A stretch of DNA of 64,000 nt from NCBI GenBank assembly GCA_014905825.1, contig JACGCN010000076.1:1-64000 (forward strand), read 5' to 3'. Shown piece by piece: positions 53,221 to 63,131 of this stretch. The notes under the pieces were generated by a model that saw nothing but the letters and a program-made list of their open reading frames with translations, did no database searches and was not told where the DNA came from. The number at the start of each line of letters is the position of its first letter. Position 1 is the stretch's first letter. Origin of the DNA: Lyophyllum atratum. Its lineage: Eukaryota; Basidiomycota; Agaricomycetes; Agaricales; Lyophyllaceae. The position numbers and the translations under genes are program-made.

Positions 53221-53786
53221 CCTGATGGGGAGCAAGTGGTTGCACCCCGGCGCGCAGCGACAAGGCCATTGGCATATTCGCGAATACATACAAAGCTCCC
53301 TGGCCCGCAGGCCCGGTGTGGGGCAGGCAACAATACGGTTGCCTGCCAGGCTAACCCGGACGCTGTCCGGGCTACTATTACGCAGCCAGGGGCGGCGGAA
53401 CAGGCCGATGGGTCTGCATCGCCCCCCGGGACAATGCGCGGAGTATAGTTCCAGCAGGTCGCCAGGGGGGCACATCGTGCAGCATGGCTATGTTGGGAGC
53501 TCCCCAACTGCCGGGCAGCCCGGCCGAGGAGGAAGTATTTCCCTAGGGCACCGTGTTCGAAGTAACCCTCGTTGTAAGCTATGATGAACTCCTCAATGGG
53601 CATCCCGTGATTCTCGTCGTATGGCTGCAGAGTCGAGTCGAAGTGACTTGCCTAGGGAGCTTCTCCCTGAGCCTGATCACACTCGTTGTACTCTGCGATC
53701 CGGGCCGAAAGTATTTGATTCCTTGTCCCGCGTCTGACGTTGGCCCAATGTTCCTTGCCGTCGAGCGGCAGTCCAAGGGAAATCAT
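53175..53786 (-). pseudogene. Family copy Q, interrupted by one TAG
   Basis: From ATG 53786 the minus-strand frame reads MISLGLPLDGKEHWANVRRG, TRNQILSARIAEYNECDQAQ, GEAP, TAG, ASHFDSTLQPYDENHG, MPIEEFIIAYNEGYFEHGAL, GKYFLLGRAARQLGSS. The TAG lies near 53655 and could come from CAG. A decayed first exon and intron precede it (donor GTATGTTTCG near 53872, acceptor TTTCCAG near 53806), at the places seen in copy P. This is the longest copy, and it shows that the segments found singly in copies P and R belong to one protein. The last part of the frame (after about 53480) runs through palindromes and is probably not coding. Confidence 0.5.
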
Positions 53787-54299
53787 GTAGGAGTCTCAAT
53801 CTGGAAACTTTTAGAGTACCGCGATTTGGTTTTGGAAGTGGTAAGTTACAGGGGGCAGCGAAACATACCATAGAGCTCGTTGCACCTATTCGTGCGAAAA
53901 ATCACCCGCAGGCGAAGAACGGGTGCAAATCTTTGCATCCCGGCGCGTGACAGGCAACACTATCGTTGCCTGACACGCTGGCCCCGACTTTGTCCGAGCT
54001 TCTGCTCCGCTGCCTGAGGTAGCAGGACAGGCCGATGGGGATGCTTTGCCCCCTGACACTGTGCGGACCACAGTTCCATCAGATTGCCAGGGAGGCACAG
54101 CGTGCCGCATGGCCGCCTTGGAAGCTCCGCGACTCCCGGACAGCACGGTCATGGAGGGATTATTCCTCCAGGTCACGGTCTTTGACGCGGCACCGTTCAA
54201 AGTGGAACTCCGATACTGTCCGGGCGATACCGACGTAAACCGGTGGTCTCATCGTAACGATGGTTGATAACGCGGCAAGTAGTACCACCGGTTTGCGTT

Positions 54300-54529
54300 T
54301 CAGATCTTTCCGTAATGCTCGATTTCAAAACAGAAATTGATCACCATGGACTTGGCCAGTTGCTCCTTGCCGTCGAGCAACACTCCAAGTGAGATAATGT
54401 CGAAGTCCCAGCCTGGAAGCTGTTAGCACGCCGTGATTGGGTTTTGTAAGTGGTGCGCTGAAAGGGGTAACGAAATATACCAAAGAGCTCGTCGCACCTG
54501 TTCGTGCGAAAATCCACCAGCAGAGCCAT
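54300..54529 (-). CDS. Family copy P: two-exon ORF (53 aa)
   Basis: Exon 1 54529-54481 ([16 protein letters not shown]), a 68-bp intron (54480-54413; GTATAT donor, GTGCTAAC branch site, TTCCAG acceptor), exon 2 54412-54300 ([20 protein letters not shown] and a short tail to TGA). The junction makes [13 protein letters not shown], which matches ISLGLPLDGKEH in copy Q. The intron is at the same place in both copies, so they arose by DNA duplication and not by retroposition. The small product could be a truncated family member. Not recognised. Confidence 0.45.
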
Positions 54530-54690
54530 GAATGGGTGCAAGTTCTTGCACCCCTGGGCCCAGCTACAATGCTCTGGGAGTTCTCGTTAACAGATGCAAA
54601 GCCCCCAAGCCCCCACGACCCAGCGCGTGGCAGGCAATAGGACCGTTGCCTGCCACGGTAGCCCAGACTCTGTCCGGGCTACTGTTACAC

Positions 54691-56045
54691 AGTCATGGGG
54701 AGCGGAACAGGCCGTTAGGTCAACACAGCGGCCCTCCAGGCCAGCCGCATGGTCCTTCCTGCTTGTTGTATCGTACTTTTTTCGGTGACTGTTGGGCGCA
54801 GTGTGTAGCGGGCCTCGTGAAGGAGGTGGTAAACGAAGAAACAGTCCATGGTGAAGATATTGCTGGAGGGTCGGGGATTGCGACCCCCAAGGACATAATC
54901 GCCGCTGAAGAGCGGCGCACCCGTGGTGTTTCTAACCGATAGAATCAGCATTGCAACATACCATGATGAGCAGGGCATTGTTGCATACACCACGTCTCCC
55001 TCACCACAATGGGTGGTGAATCAGGGATTGTTTCCCCTACAGCGGTTGGCTATACAGCAGAGTGGTGATGCTGCTCGAAGGGGTAGAACGACGTCTTCTT
55101 GAGGGTTTGAAAGTCAGATTCGCTGTTCGAGCGGTGGCAGACTCTGTGGGGCCTGCAACGCCTCTTCTATGAGATTGTGAAGGCTAAAGTGGATGCGCAC
55201 AAATGTGGGCTGCGTACGCTTGAAGATAGCCACCCCGGGACACTCGATTCTGGAACTATCCGACATTGCGGAGTCGGTGAGAGGAAGTCGTCTTCCGGAT
55301 CAACGTGCAATGTGGCAGGTTAATGCACCACCACCCCTGGTTAGGTCCAACAGATGGACGCTTACCGGCAGCTGGTCGGGTTATCGTTTGAGTGAGTGCC
55401 TGGCTAATCGGTCGAATTTCTGCTAGGAGCCGAGTTGGGCGGCAGGAGCCTGCTGGAAAAATGAACAGGAGGCATTGATTATTTTGCTCGACAGCTGATG
55501 GTAGTTCGCACTGGCGCTCAAATATGACAGATAGACGTACACCGGGAGATGGTTGACTTACTGTTGTTATGCAGAGCAAAGCTTAATCGGTCGTATTAGT
55601 GATGATAGGGAAGTGGTTGTTCTTGGTGCTGGTTGAGAGATGGAACACGGGGGAACCAGTGTTGTTTCGCTAACGGAGTTGGAATTCGATATCCTGGAGG
55701 TGAACTGACATTGGTTGGTGGAGCCTTGGGTTCTCTTTATAGTGGGAGCCGCGGCGAAATCAGGTGCCCTTGCCCTACACTAGTAGCTGTTTGTGCGACG
55801 GAAGCTGTCTGAAAAGTCAAACCGCCTTTCGCTGGCCCACAGCTTGTGCTTAGCTAGCAAGCTGCAAGCTTTCTATCCTGCTTTCCGGCTTTCTTCCCCT
55901 GTCGTGACGTTCTAGTGATTCCGCAATTCAAAATACTCCGCCAAGTCGGCATCACCATACCATAGATAATCTCGTTCTGTCTTTCCCTTCGCTCTTCCCA
56001 AGTACCGTAGCTCCAATTAAGTATCCTGTTACGGGCCGGATTGAC
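54691..56045. other. No gene recognised
   Basis: After the last palindrome module I see no coding pattern that I can support. Short frames overlap on both strands near 54720-54990. Confidence 0.4.
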
Positions 56046-56640
56046 ATGGCTAACCGTTCTATCGCTCTCCTTCTGCTATTCTCTTCCACATCTTCGCCGC
56101 CTATAGGTTGCACCGAAACCCTGTGATGTGCACTCAAAGCGCACTGGTGACCTGTCATTGAATGGCATCCGTGAGGCTCCGGATGATATCACCTCAAAGG
56201 AAGTGCCTGCTAGAGATCATCCAACGGCGATAGCAACTTCTAAAGTCAGAATGGATGATCGCCGCGAGGGCACCCAGTCCGGCCGCAATTAAGACACGTG
56301 TCGCAGGGAGTACGAGGCTCGGCGAGCAGTGGAGGCTTCTCTCACAGTCTCAGCCTGCCATCCAGAGATCAGTCAAGATTTCTCCTCCTTTTGTGAAGTC
56401 TATCTGCACCGGGCTATCAAGGGCAACATCAAGCAATTTGGTTACCAGAGCCGGATGCATCAAGCATTGACGCCCCACCATCGCTATCATGAAGACATGG
56501 ATTCTTCTAGAAACTAAAAAGGGAGAGAAGCAGAGCTTGGCATCGATAGACCGCTCGGCGAAGGAACGGCAGCGGGCGGATTTTACCGTCGGCACCCGAC
56601 AGGTGAGCGCAGGTAAAGGCGGGCGGTTAGGCATGAGAAT
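56046..56640 (+). pseudogene. Decayed secreted-protein-like gene
   Basis: ATG 56046 starts MANRSIALLLLFSSTSSPP, a signal-peptide-like segment. A one-base shift near 56105 leads into a frame reading KPCDVHSKRTGDLSLNGIRE, DDITSKEVPARDHPTAIATS, KVRMDDRREGTQSGRN, TAA, EYEARRAVEASLTVSACHPE, ISQDFSSFCEVYLHRAIKGN, IKQFGYQSRMHQAL, TAA. The run of coding-like sequence over 400 bp with few lesions suggests a recently broken gene. An intron with its acceptor at CCTATAG (about 56106) might explain the first shift. The family is not recognised. Confidence 0.4.
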
Positions 56641-57176
56641 CGTACGCTCGCGATGCAGTCATACGACATCCCTGTGTTTTCCATTCGTCACAGGATTTTG
56701 GCTTTGGTCGGTTTTAAGCTTCCATTGGGTCATCATAGCGTGTCGGATGATCCGAGGGTAAACAAGAATTTGATACTCTGTGCCAATCGTGCATTTAGTG
56801 TAATTAAAGAGAGAAAAAAAGTTGTATTCTATTTTCAGTGTTTGATTTTCAATTCTTTCCACAGGACGTGTCTTAGTTTCTGTTGGTTGTGGGCGCCCAC
56901 GTCCTCAATTCGTAGAGTTCCAGCCGGGGTACGGTAACCAGATTCGGGTTGAGCTTTCCGCACATATGTAGGCGCGCGGTTCAAGCCGGCAGCGAAAATC
57001 TTCGCCCTATTATTATTAGCCAATGAGACGATCAGTTCTACCATGAAAACACAAGGATTAGATGCTGCTGAACAGCCGACGGTCCCTTTTAATGAGCCGA
57101 CGCCACATTTTTGTGTTGAAATGACCGATTATTCGCACACCTCCGAGTCACTTGCCGGCAACGTCGCATTTTCGCA
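56641..57176. other. No gene recognised; upstream region of the esterase gene
   Basis: AT-rich between 56760 and 56880. No coding pattern. Confidence 0.4.
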
Positions 57177-58712
57177 ATGACATCATCCGGCTTCTTGCAG
57201 CTCTATTCTTCCGAGGCGACGTTTCGAAATCTCGTCATTTCCGTCGGTATCTTCGTTTTCGCGTGCGGGATCCAAATTGCCTTTCGCCACATCTCCGCGT
57301 CTCGAAGGGCCGCACTACCGTCAACAGCTTCACCTCCCACTGCCGAGAAACCCCGCGCACCAGGACCACAATGTTTCCGGCTAGCCGGAGTCCCGGAACA
57401 TTGGAACCGCGACGATCTACTGTGTGCTCTTCGTGCCGTAGATCCCACCTTCACGGATCAAATGTACAACCTATCGCTATATCCGGCAGCGGTCGGACGA
57501 ACCCAAACGGCTCTTCTCAATATTGCTCCTCCCACTGCGATCTTCCGTCCCAGCGAGAAGACAGTCTACCTTATGGTTCCAAATGCGAAGTCGAATATAA
57601 CCAGCGTTGTACTCGACATGGACAATACTTTTCTCGGGTTGACACCGTTGAACACTCCCGAAGGCGAGATTACTGCCGAGTATACTATAAACATTCTTCA
57701 CCATGCTTTGAATACGTTCTAACGCTGGAAGGAAGGCAGTATTATCGCGGTCACCGGACTTGCAGGACACGCCTTTGGTTCATGGAGGAGTCGCGTTACG
57801 CGCAAGATGTGGCTACAAGACTTCCTACCGCAGGAGTTCAAGAATGTCCGCATCCTTTCCTACGGGTACAACAGCGCGTTGGTTGGAAACATTGAAGACG
57901 ACGACATCGAGGACTACCGGTCTGCATTCTTGCAGAGAATTCTGAGTTCGCGGAGAGACGTGAGGGTACTACTCCAGTCTTTTTGCCATTCCGTTGAAGA
58001 TCTCCGATGCTGACAGGATCGATAGACGCGAAATAGACCGATCATATTCTTAGGTCACAGTATGGGCGGTATTGTCATTCTTCAGGCAAGTCCACCATCG
58101 AGATCGAGTGTTTTAATGCACAGGGACGCGGAAAACTGACAGCTGTTAGACTTTACTTCTCTGTCAAGAATCGCGCATGTATGCCCCAGTCCTTCGCTCT
58201 ACGCGGGGGCTGCTTATGTTTGCAACTCCGCATGGAGGTCTGGAAATCAAGGCGCTCCTAGACATGGTCGGAGACATGTCGCACGGCGAGTCCTCGAGGA
58301 TACGTTTTCTGGAGCAGCTAGAGGAAGGTTCGACCTTTCTCTCCCAGCAAAGAGAACGTATCATGAGCCTTTGGTCTTCTACACAGAAGGTTGACATAGT
58401 CAGCTTTTACGAAACCGTCAAGACCGCGACTGTCTCTAAGGTAAGAATGGAACAGTTCGGGTAGTTTAGCTTCTGAATATTGACGTATGCTAGTCTCGTC
58501 GGGGAACATGGGAAAGGGGTGGCGAGAAGGTGGTGATGGTTAAGACAGACGCTGCACAGTTGTTCTGGCCTTCTGAGCGACGGGTTGCGGTTCCGCTGGA
58601 TCATACGGAGATCGTGAAGTACCATACAGCGGAGGACGAGACGTACCGAACTGTAGTTCGTCACTTGAAAACTTGCCTCGACCGCATCGCAGCCGCTGCG
58701 GGCGAAGTGTAG
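57177..58712 (+). CDS. Membrane-anchored serine esterase, alpha/beta hydrolase (DUF676/SERAC1-like)
   Basis: Five exons: 57177-57679, 57740-57959, 58026-58085, 58150-58440, 58494-58712. Introns are 60, 66, 64 and 53 bp; all joints keep phase and the product has 430 residues. Residues 16-36 form a membrane segment (RNLVISVGIFVFACGIQIAF). After a linker and a domain of unknown role comes the hydrolase: ITADIIAVTGLAGHAFGSW (about 165-183), nucleophile Ser253 in GHSMGG, STRGLLMFATPHGG (278-291) and a C-terminal HTEIVKY with His395 as the likely catalytic base. In fungi this fold occurs alone and at the N-terminus of NLR-like proteins; here no NB-ARC or repeats follow. The third intron starts with GC instead of GT. 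In the second, the nearer acceptor (58016) would retain a TAG, so I use 58025. The lipid or peptide substrate is unknown. Confidence 0.85.
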
Positions 58713-59080
58713 GAGATCCCACCTAGGTTTCACGCATACGTGTTTTTCCATTGCGTTTACACAGCTACAATTCTTGTCTGTTCGATGTCACCGATGTATG
58801 TTCCGCAAAATGATCCAACTCAAAGTAAAGTGTTCCCTCAGGACGCTAAAATATTTGCGATCGTCGTTTCCAAATCAAGCGAGAGGATTGTGATACGCGC
58901 CGTTCGGGCATATGTTGACAATGACACGCTCGCTGTAGACTTTGACGGTACTCAATGTGTGTGAGGAGTGACTTGCCGCCCTCTTTATCGCTTCACTATC
59001 TCCAGCTGAGCTACGGGAATTCGCGGTACTGAAGAGGGCCGTAAACATGCCGTATCACTCGGCATTATCTGCCCAACGGT
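58713..59080. other. 3' flank of the esterase gene
   Basis: An open frame at 58740-58964 has weak coding character and no domain. Nothing else seen. Confidence 0.35.
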
Positions 59081-59432
59081 TGTCAAGAAAAGTGGTATTC
59101 TGAAAATATGTGCAGTGTATCGCATCCACGCGAAAGGTATATGGAGAGGCAAACACTACGATACCTCGGATAGAGGCCACTCTCCACCACTGTGAGAACG
59201 GATAACAGCAGTGTTGTATATTCTGGCCTAGACTGTCTCATTTCAGGCTTGGCACCCCCATAGCTATCACCATACCCCGTTTTGTACCGAGCTCGTTTCT
59301 ATTCTCTAAGCAATCAACATCATCTATTATCTCAGTATACTCTCTCTCATCGTATATTCACAACAGGAAGTCTCTCAACATAGAGAGTGATCGCCTATGA
59401 CGGAGTACACGGAAGTTCGTGGTATTATCACC
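59081..59432 (+). mobile_element. LTR-D, long form (352 bp), with ACGGT target duplication
   Basis: Starts TGTCAAGAAAAGTGG and ends GTGGTATTATCACC (last bases mutated from GACA). ACGGT stands on both sides (59076-59080 and 59433-59437). Between GAGAACGGATAACAG and GGAAGTCTCTCAAC it has about 150 bp that the short copies lack. Confidence 0.85.
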
Positions 59433-60745
59433 ACGGTGGGCGAACCTGACCTTTCGGCATGATATATTCGCCATCGTCTGGAAACGCTGCAGCCGAAATA
59501 AACTGGAGATCTCTCTGCGTTGCATCTTTTTGCCAGTAAGAATGATCCCCGAGGGCTGTCTCATAGCAGTGACTCCTACTGCTCGTCAATACAAGGGCAT
59601 CTCACGAGCTGTGTGAAAGAATTAACACACTTTATCATTCGATTAACAGTACTTCAGCAATGCGTTCGATTAGCCCTCGTGTATGACGTCTGTTTTTCCG
59701 CCTGCACCATTCAGCCCCTTGCGTGAAATATAGCTTCTTTAATTATAAATTTTCATCAATGTTAAATGATGCAAGAATTGCGACTACTTCTTCGTCTTTC
59801 CCTCACGCATGCTTCCCTTATGGGTTGTGAGAGAACGTTCTGTTTTGATGTCACAGTGACGTGCGGTGGGCCTAAACCTCCGCTAGTTCAATCATTGGCG
59901 CGTTTTCTTGCAACGTGTGGTAGATGAAGAAGATGAGCAATTTGATTAGCAAGCACTACATGAGCAGCGATATCTCTCTATATACGGGCTTCACGAAACA
60001 GGGTATGAAACGCATCGATCCCTTCCGAAGATGAAGATCCGCCGCACGGACACCTCGTGCCAGTGACCGCTCCGTTTCCGAACATTCGATGTTCTGACAT
60101 GTTTTACGGTGGTGCCCATTCATTGCGAGTCCAGTATGTGCATATTTTGCATCCGCTTCGTCGCACCTCGGATATGCGCAAGATCTCGCGTGCATACCGG
60201 AGGTGAATAGAGCAGCGGAATATTGCTGGTAATCCTATCAATCATGATACGTACATACGTTGCGGCGTTTTGGAAATTCTGAACAACCTGTACGCATTCG
60301 GGCTTTCAGGGCGATTTCATGAACGGAAGCATGACTCGTACCTCGCAGTATTCACCATCAACATGTGCATCTACACGCAACGGCTGCGTCAATAGGTCGT
60401 CTAAATCCTCCACGATTCCTTTCGCCCCATCATCATCGAATCATGTGTTGTATTGATCGTGCCAACAGCTTTAGAAGCACAAATCATGTTCCCGACTGCT
60501 CCACCGGGTCTTCCTAGTACCAATAGTTCTAACAAGATCAGCTACAACCTCTGCGGCCCTGGAGATATAGACAAGGCTGGTTTCGTTGAAGTAAGATCGG
60601 AAGGACTGAAATGCCAGCTCACAGGTCAAATTTTGAGTTCACCATCTGTCGACTCGATCGATAGTCGATCCTCCGGTCGGTCTCACGCCTCATGTTCGGC
60701 CGGGAATGCGTAGAGGAATCCGGGTGTGCACTGCGAATGTCGAGA
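59433..60745. other. No gene recognised
   Basis: A frame at 60453-60713 (plus) has weak coding character and no domain. The rest shows nothing that I can support. Confidence 0.35.
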
Positions 60746-60982
60746 TCAAGCGATTTCTCTGACGGTAAACCTGCGGATCCCCTTCGCATTGAGGATATAA
60801 CAGTCGAGGTTGCTAGCTGTATATTCTAGAGAGTGGAGACGTGAGCGGACACGAGGAACATCAATTCGAACCAGCAGAAGCTCCGATGTATAGTCAATAG
60901 TTTCGCCTGTAATTGTGTAGTGGCCGGAATGATATCTTTCACGATCTTCATCTGGGTGCAAAAGACTAAATTCGAGAATCAT
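60746..60982 (-). CDS. Hypothetical ORF (78 aa)
   Basis: Minus-strand frame from ATG 60982: MILEFSLLHPDEDRERYHSG then TGETIDYTSELLLVRIDVPR and LDCYILNAKGIRRFTVREIA. The codons look plausible, and CAATCACAG just before the ATG could be an intron acceptor, so this may be the last exon of a longer gene. The family is not recognised. Confidence 0.3.
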   Translation of the reverse strand: MILEFSLLHPDEDRERYHSGHYTITGETIDYTSELLLVRIDVPRVRSRLHSLEYTASNLDCYILNAKGIRRFTVREIA

Positions 60983-61790
60983 CTGTGATTGCGGTAGCGG
61001 AAAAAGGAAACCGGTAAGAGCGGTTAATAATAGATGGGAAGAGGTATTGCTGGCTGAGCCCTAATCTCCAGTGACGCCCCGCCGTCGTTCCGCTCCACAC
61101 ACCACCTATAAAAACAGGAACGATTAACAGTCCAACCAAAACCATCTCCCCTCAAAAACCACACCTTCACCTGCCTCATACATGCGCCTCTCGACCACCA
61201 TACCGAACCAACCATTCAAAGTTACTCAATTAGCACAATAAGCCCTCATCAGTTAGTATCCCTCACTCCCTGTGATCGATGCGGAGCTACGACTCCTATC
61301 CCCGCGTCAAAAGATTCTCCTTCCCTTCACGAAATACCACGCAACCGACAGTAACTAACAACCGAGAATAGTACACCACTACACAGACAAGGGATACGGT
61401 TACTACTTCACACCCCATATCCGCTTTTGCGATTGACACCATGACAGCACCGTTGTTTCGAATTTCAAACTACAGCTTCGACTGCTTCCGACACGCACAG
61501 CCGGCGGTCCGCGCAACACGGTCCGACATTTTTCCCTCCGCGGCGAAGTCTAGGGCATAGCGGCGCGCGAACATACACCACGATCTCGACATGCGTCGGA
61601 GGTCGCAGCTCCCACGGCACCGTTCGCTACAAGTATGCATTAACATTAAAATAGACCACCGTAGAGGCGTGGCTGACGGTGTGCATTAGGATTCGGATCC
61701 TGGAGCATTTGTATGATGTGCGCCACGTGTTCACGACGATTGCGGAATTGATCTTGCCGAAAAAAGGGCGCGCCGGAGCGCGCACAACTC
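60983..61790. other. No gene recognised
   Basis: CA-rich on the plus strand near 61080-61400. No coding pattern. Confidence 0.4.
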
Positions 61791-62400
61791 AGGCTGCAAG
61801 GATGTTGGCATCCTTGGGGTTGGCGCGTTAAGACATTGGCTACATATTTGACCATCGGGTCAAATATTGCAATGATCACCACAACGGTGTCTAAGCAACT
61901 TGAAGCGATAGACACGACGGGTATAGTGGTGTCTGGCGTTTCCTGTTGGAATACTTCTTTTTTCTTAGGATGTTTACATCCTGATGAGAAGCGAGGTACC
62001 TCGTGGTATCTTCCCGGCAGCTTGAAGTTGCCGGGAAGACCTCACACAGTCCAACTGGAATGTCGTGCTGCCCGATGTCTCGTTTGCTGCGATGATGTTG
62101 GCGGCAATTCCGCAGTTCAAGCAGCTGGATTCAGCAACGCGCCGTCCGAGACTCCCAGGATGTTTACATCCTGGTGCGTACCGCGAGCAGACATTGGCTG
62201 CATATTTGACCAGCGCGTCAACTATTACGATCGGTACTGTGGCGAGGTCCAAGCAACTTGGAACGATAGACACGACGTGCATAGTGGCATTTGGCGTTTC
62301 CTATTTGCACACTTATTTTTCTCTTAGGATTTTTACATCCTGTGGGGTGGCGAGGGACCTCGCGGTATCTTCCCGGCAGCTTGAAGCTGCCGGGAAGAAG
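61790..62400. repeat. Palindrome region 3: 358-bp tandem modules with perfect inverted repeats
   Basis: Two units start at 61832 and 62190 with GACATTGGCT-CATATTTGACC. Each ends with the same series: AGGATgtTTacATCCT-like hairpin, CGAGGTACCTCG or GCGAGGGACCTCGC, and CTTCCCGGCAGCTTgAAGCTGCCGGGAAG. The last one is a 14-bp perfect inverted repeat with one spacer base at 62369-62397 and has one mismatch at 62009-62037. A further AAGGATGTTGGCATCCTT lies near 61799. GATGTTGGCGGCAATTCC near 62092 is shared with 17730. Confidence 0.82.
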
Positions 62401-62862
62401 ATACTGTTCCGGAAAAACTCAAAAATGTTCAAGACCCGTGCGACATTGCGTACACTTCTACCGTCTCAACCCAGGGCACCAATGACCTACCATGGTGTTA
62501 GGTGTTTCCCGCGTTCGAACCGTTCTGATTCGTCGGATATTACATCGACATGCAGATTTTCTCCCGGCAGTTCGGGGGGTCCGAGTACCCGCTCAACCTC
62601 TGTCCAGAGTATGGACGATAGAGATGGGGATGGATAGATAGCTAGACAATGTTCGGTTAATTCTCTACTCCGTCGGGCCAGAGAGGCCCTCTATTTACAC
62701 GTTCCTCTTGTCCAACGCAGAGTACTCTTGCGTAGGAGATACTCAGGTCCTTTCTGTTTCTGAGACGAGCACGGTCCGCGCCGCGTCATCAGCTGGAGCC
62801 ATTGGGACCGTGAGTCTTCTAGAGCCTTCCGGATCGTGGGTCTTCTAGAGCCTTCCGGACGT
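62401..62862. other. No gene recognised; a 24-bp direct repeat
   Basis: GTGGGTCTTCTAGAGCCTTCC or a close variant occurs twice near 62810-62860. No coding pattern. Confidence 0.4.
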
Positions 62863-63131
62863 CTAAACTTGACAACCTCGTTCTGCATTCAACCCTGAGC
62901 CACCGACATGGTAGCGATGAGACGAGAACTCCTGGGGTCGGTTGAGGGCGATCCAGGCACCGCACGGGACCAGCCGGAGTGCGATGATGCCTATCGGATG
63001 GCTAGCGGCCGCGTATTCGGGATCGGTGGCTAAGTCATCGAAGAATCCCACTTACGGGGTTTTCCTTCCAGAGGAACGTCAAGCGCATGGCCTGCATCCC
63101 GCAGAATAATTTCCAGCACTACTTCATCCAT
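62863..63131 (-). CDS. Hypothetical ORF, possibly two-part (about 80-90 aa)
   Basis: On the minus strand ATG 63131 starts MDEVVLEIILRDAGHALDVP and runs to a GTAAGT near 63054. A second frame with TDPEYAAASHPIGIIALRLV and ALNRPQEFSSHRYHVGGSGL follows to a stop at 62863. The gap between them is too short for a normal intron, so either the gene is frameshifted or only the second part (ATG 63051) is used. Not recognised. Confidence 0.25.

Larger units (their letters stand above)
52232..54690. repeat. Palindrome region 2: ordered stem-loop modules repeated about four times
   Basis: Type 1, GGCAAC-loop-GTTGCC: 52232-52249, 53322-53347 (10-bp stem), 53951-53972 and 54626-54657 (12-bp stem). Type 2, CCCGGAC-gct-GTCCGGG, directly after type 1: 53355-53371, near 53980 (decayed), 54658-54682. 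Type 3, GGCAC-agc-GTGCC: 52321-52333, 53470-53480 (shorter), 54094-54106. Type 4, GGAGGAA-gta-TTCCTCC: 52381-52397 and 54153-54169. Type 5, GGGTGCAAG-tt-CTTGCACCC: 53921-53940 and 54534-54553. The order is constant, the stems are kept, and the loops vary (AATATC, AATACG, ACTATC, TAGGACCG-like). Confidence 0.8.

Noticed and set aside
51720..54690. CRISPR-like array
   Set aside because: The repeats are palindromic and regularly ordered, but spacing is irregular, units are embedded in coding sequence, and the window is fungal with spliceosomal introns.
61646..62282. Two related minus-strand ORFs in palindrome region 3
   Set aside because: They are similar only because the DNA is tandemly duplicated; hairpins run through them and other frames are equally open.
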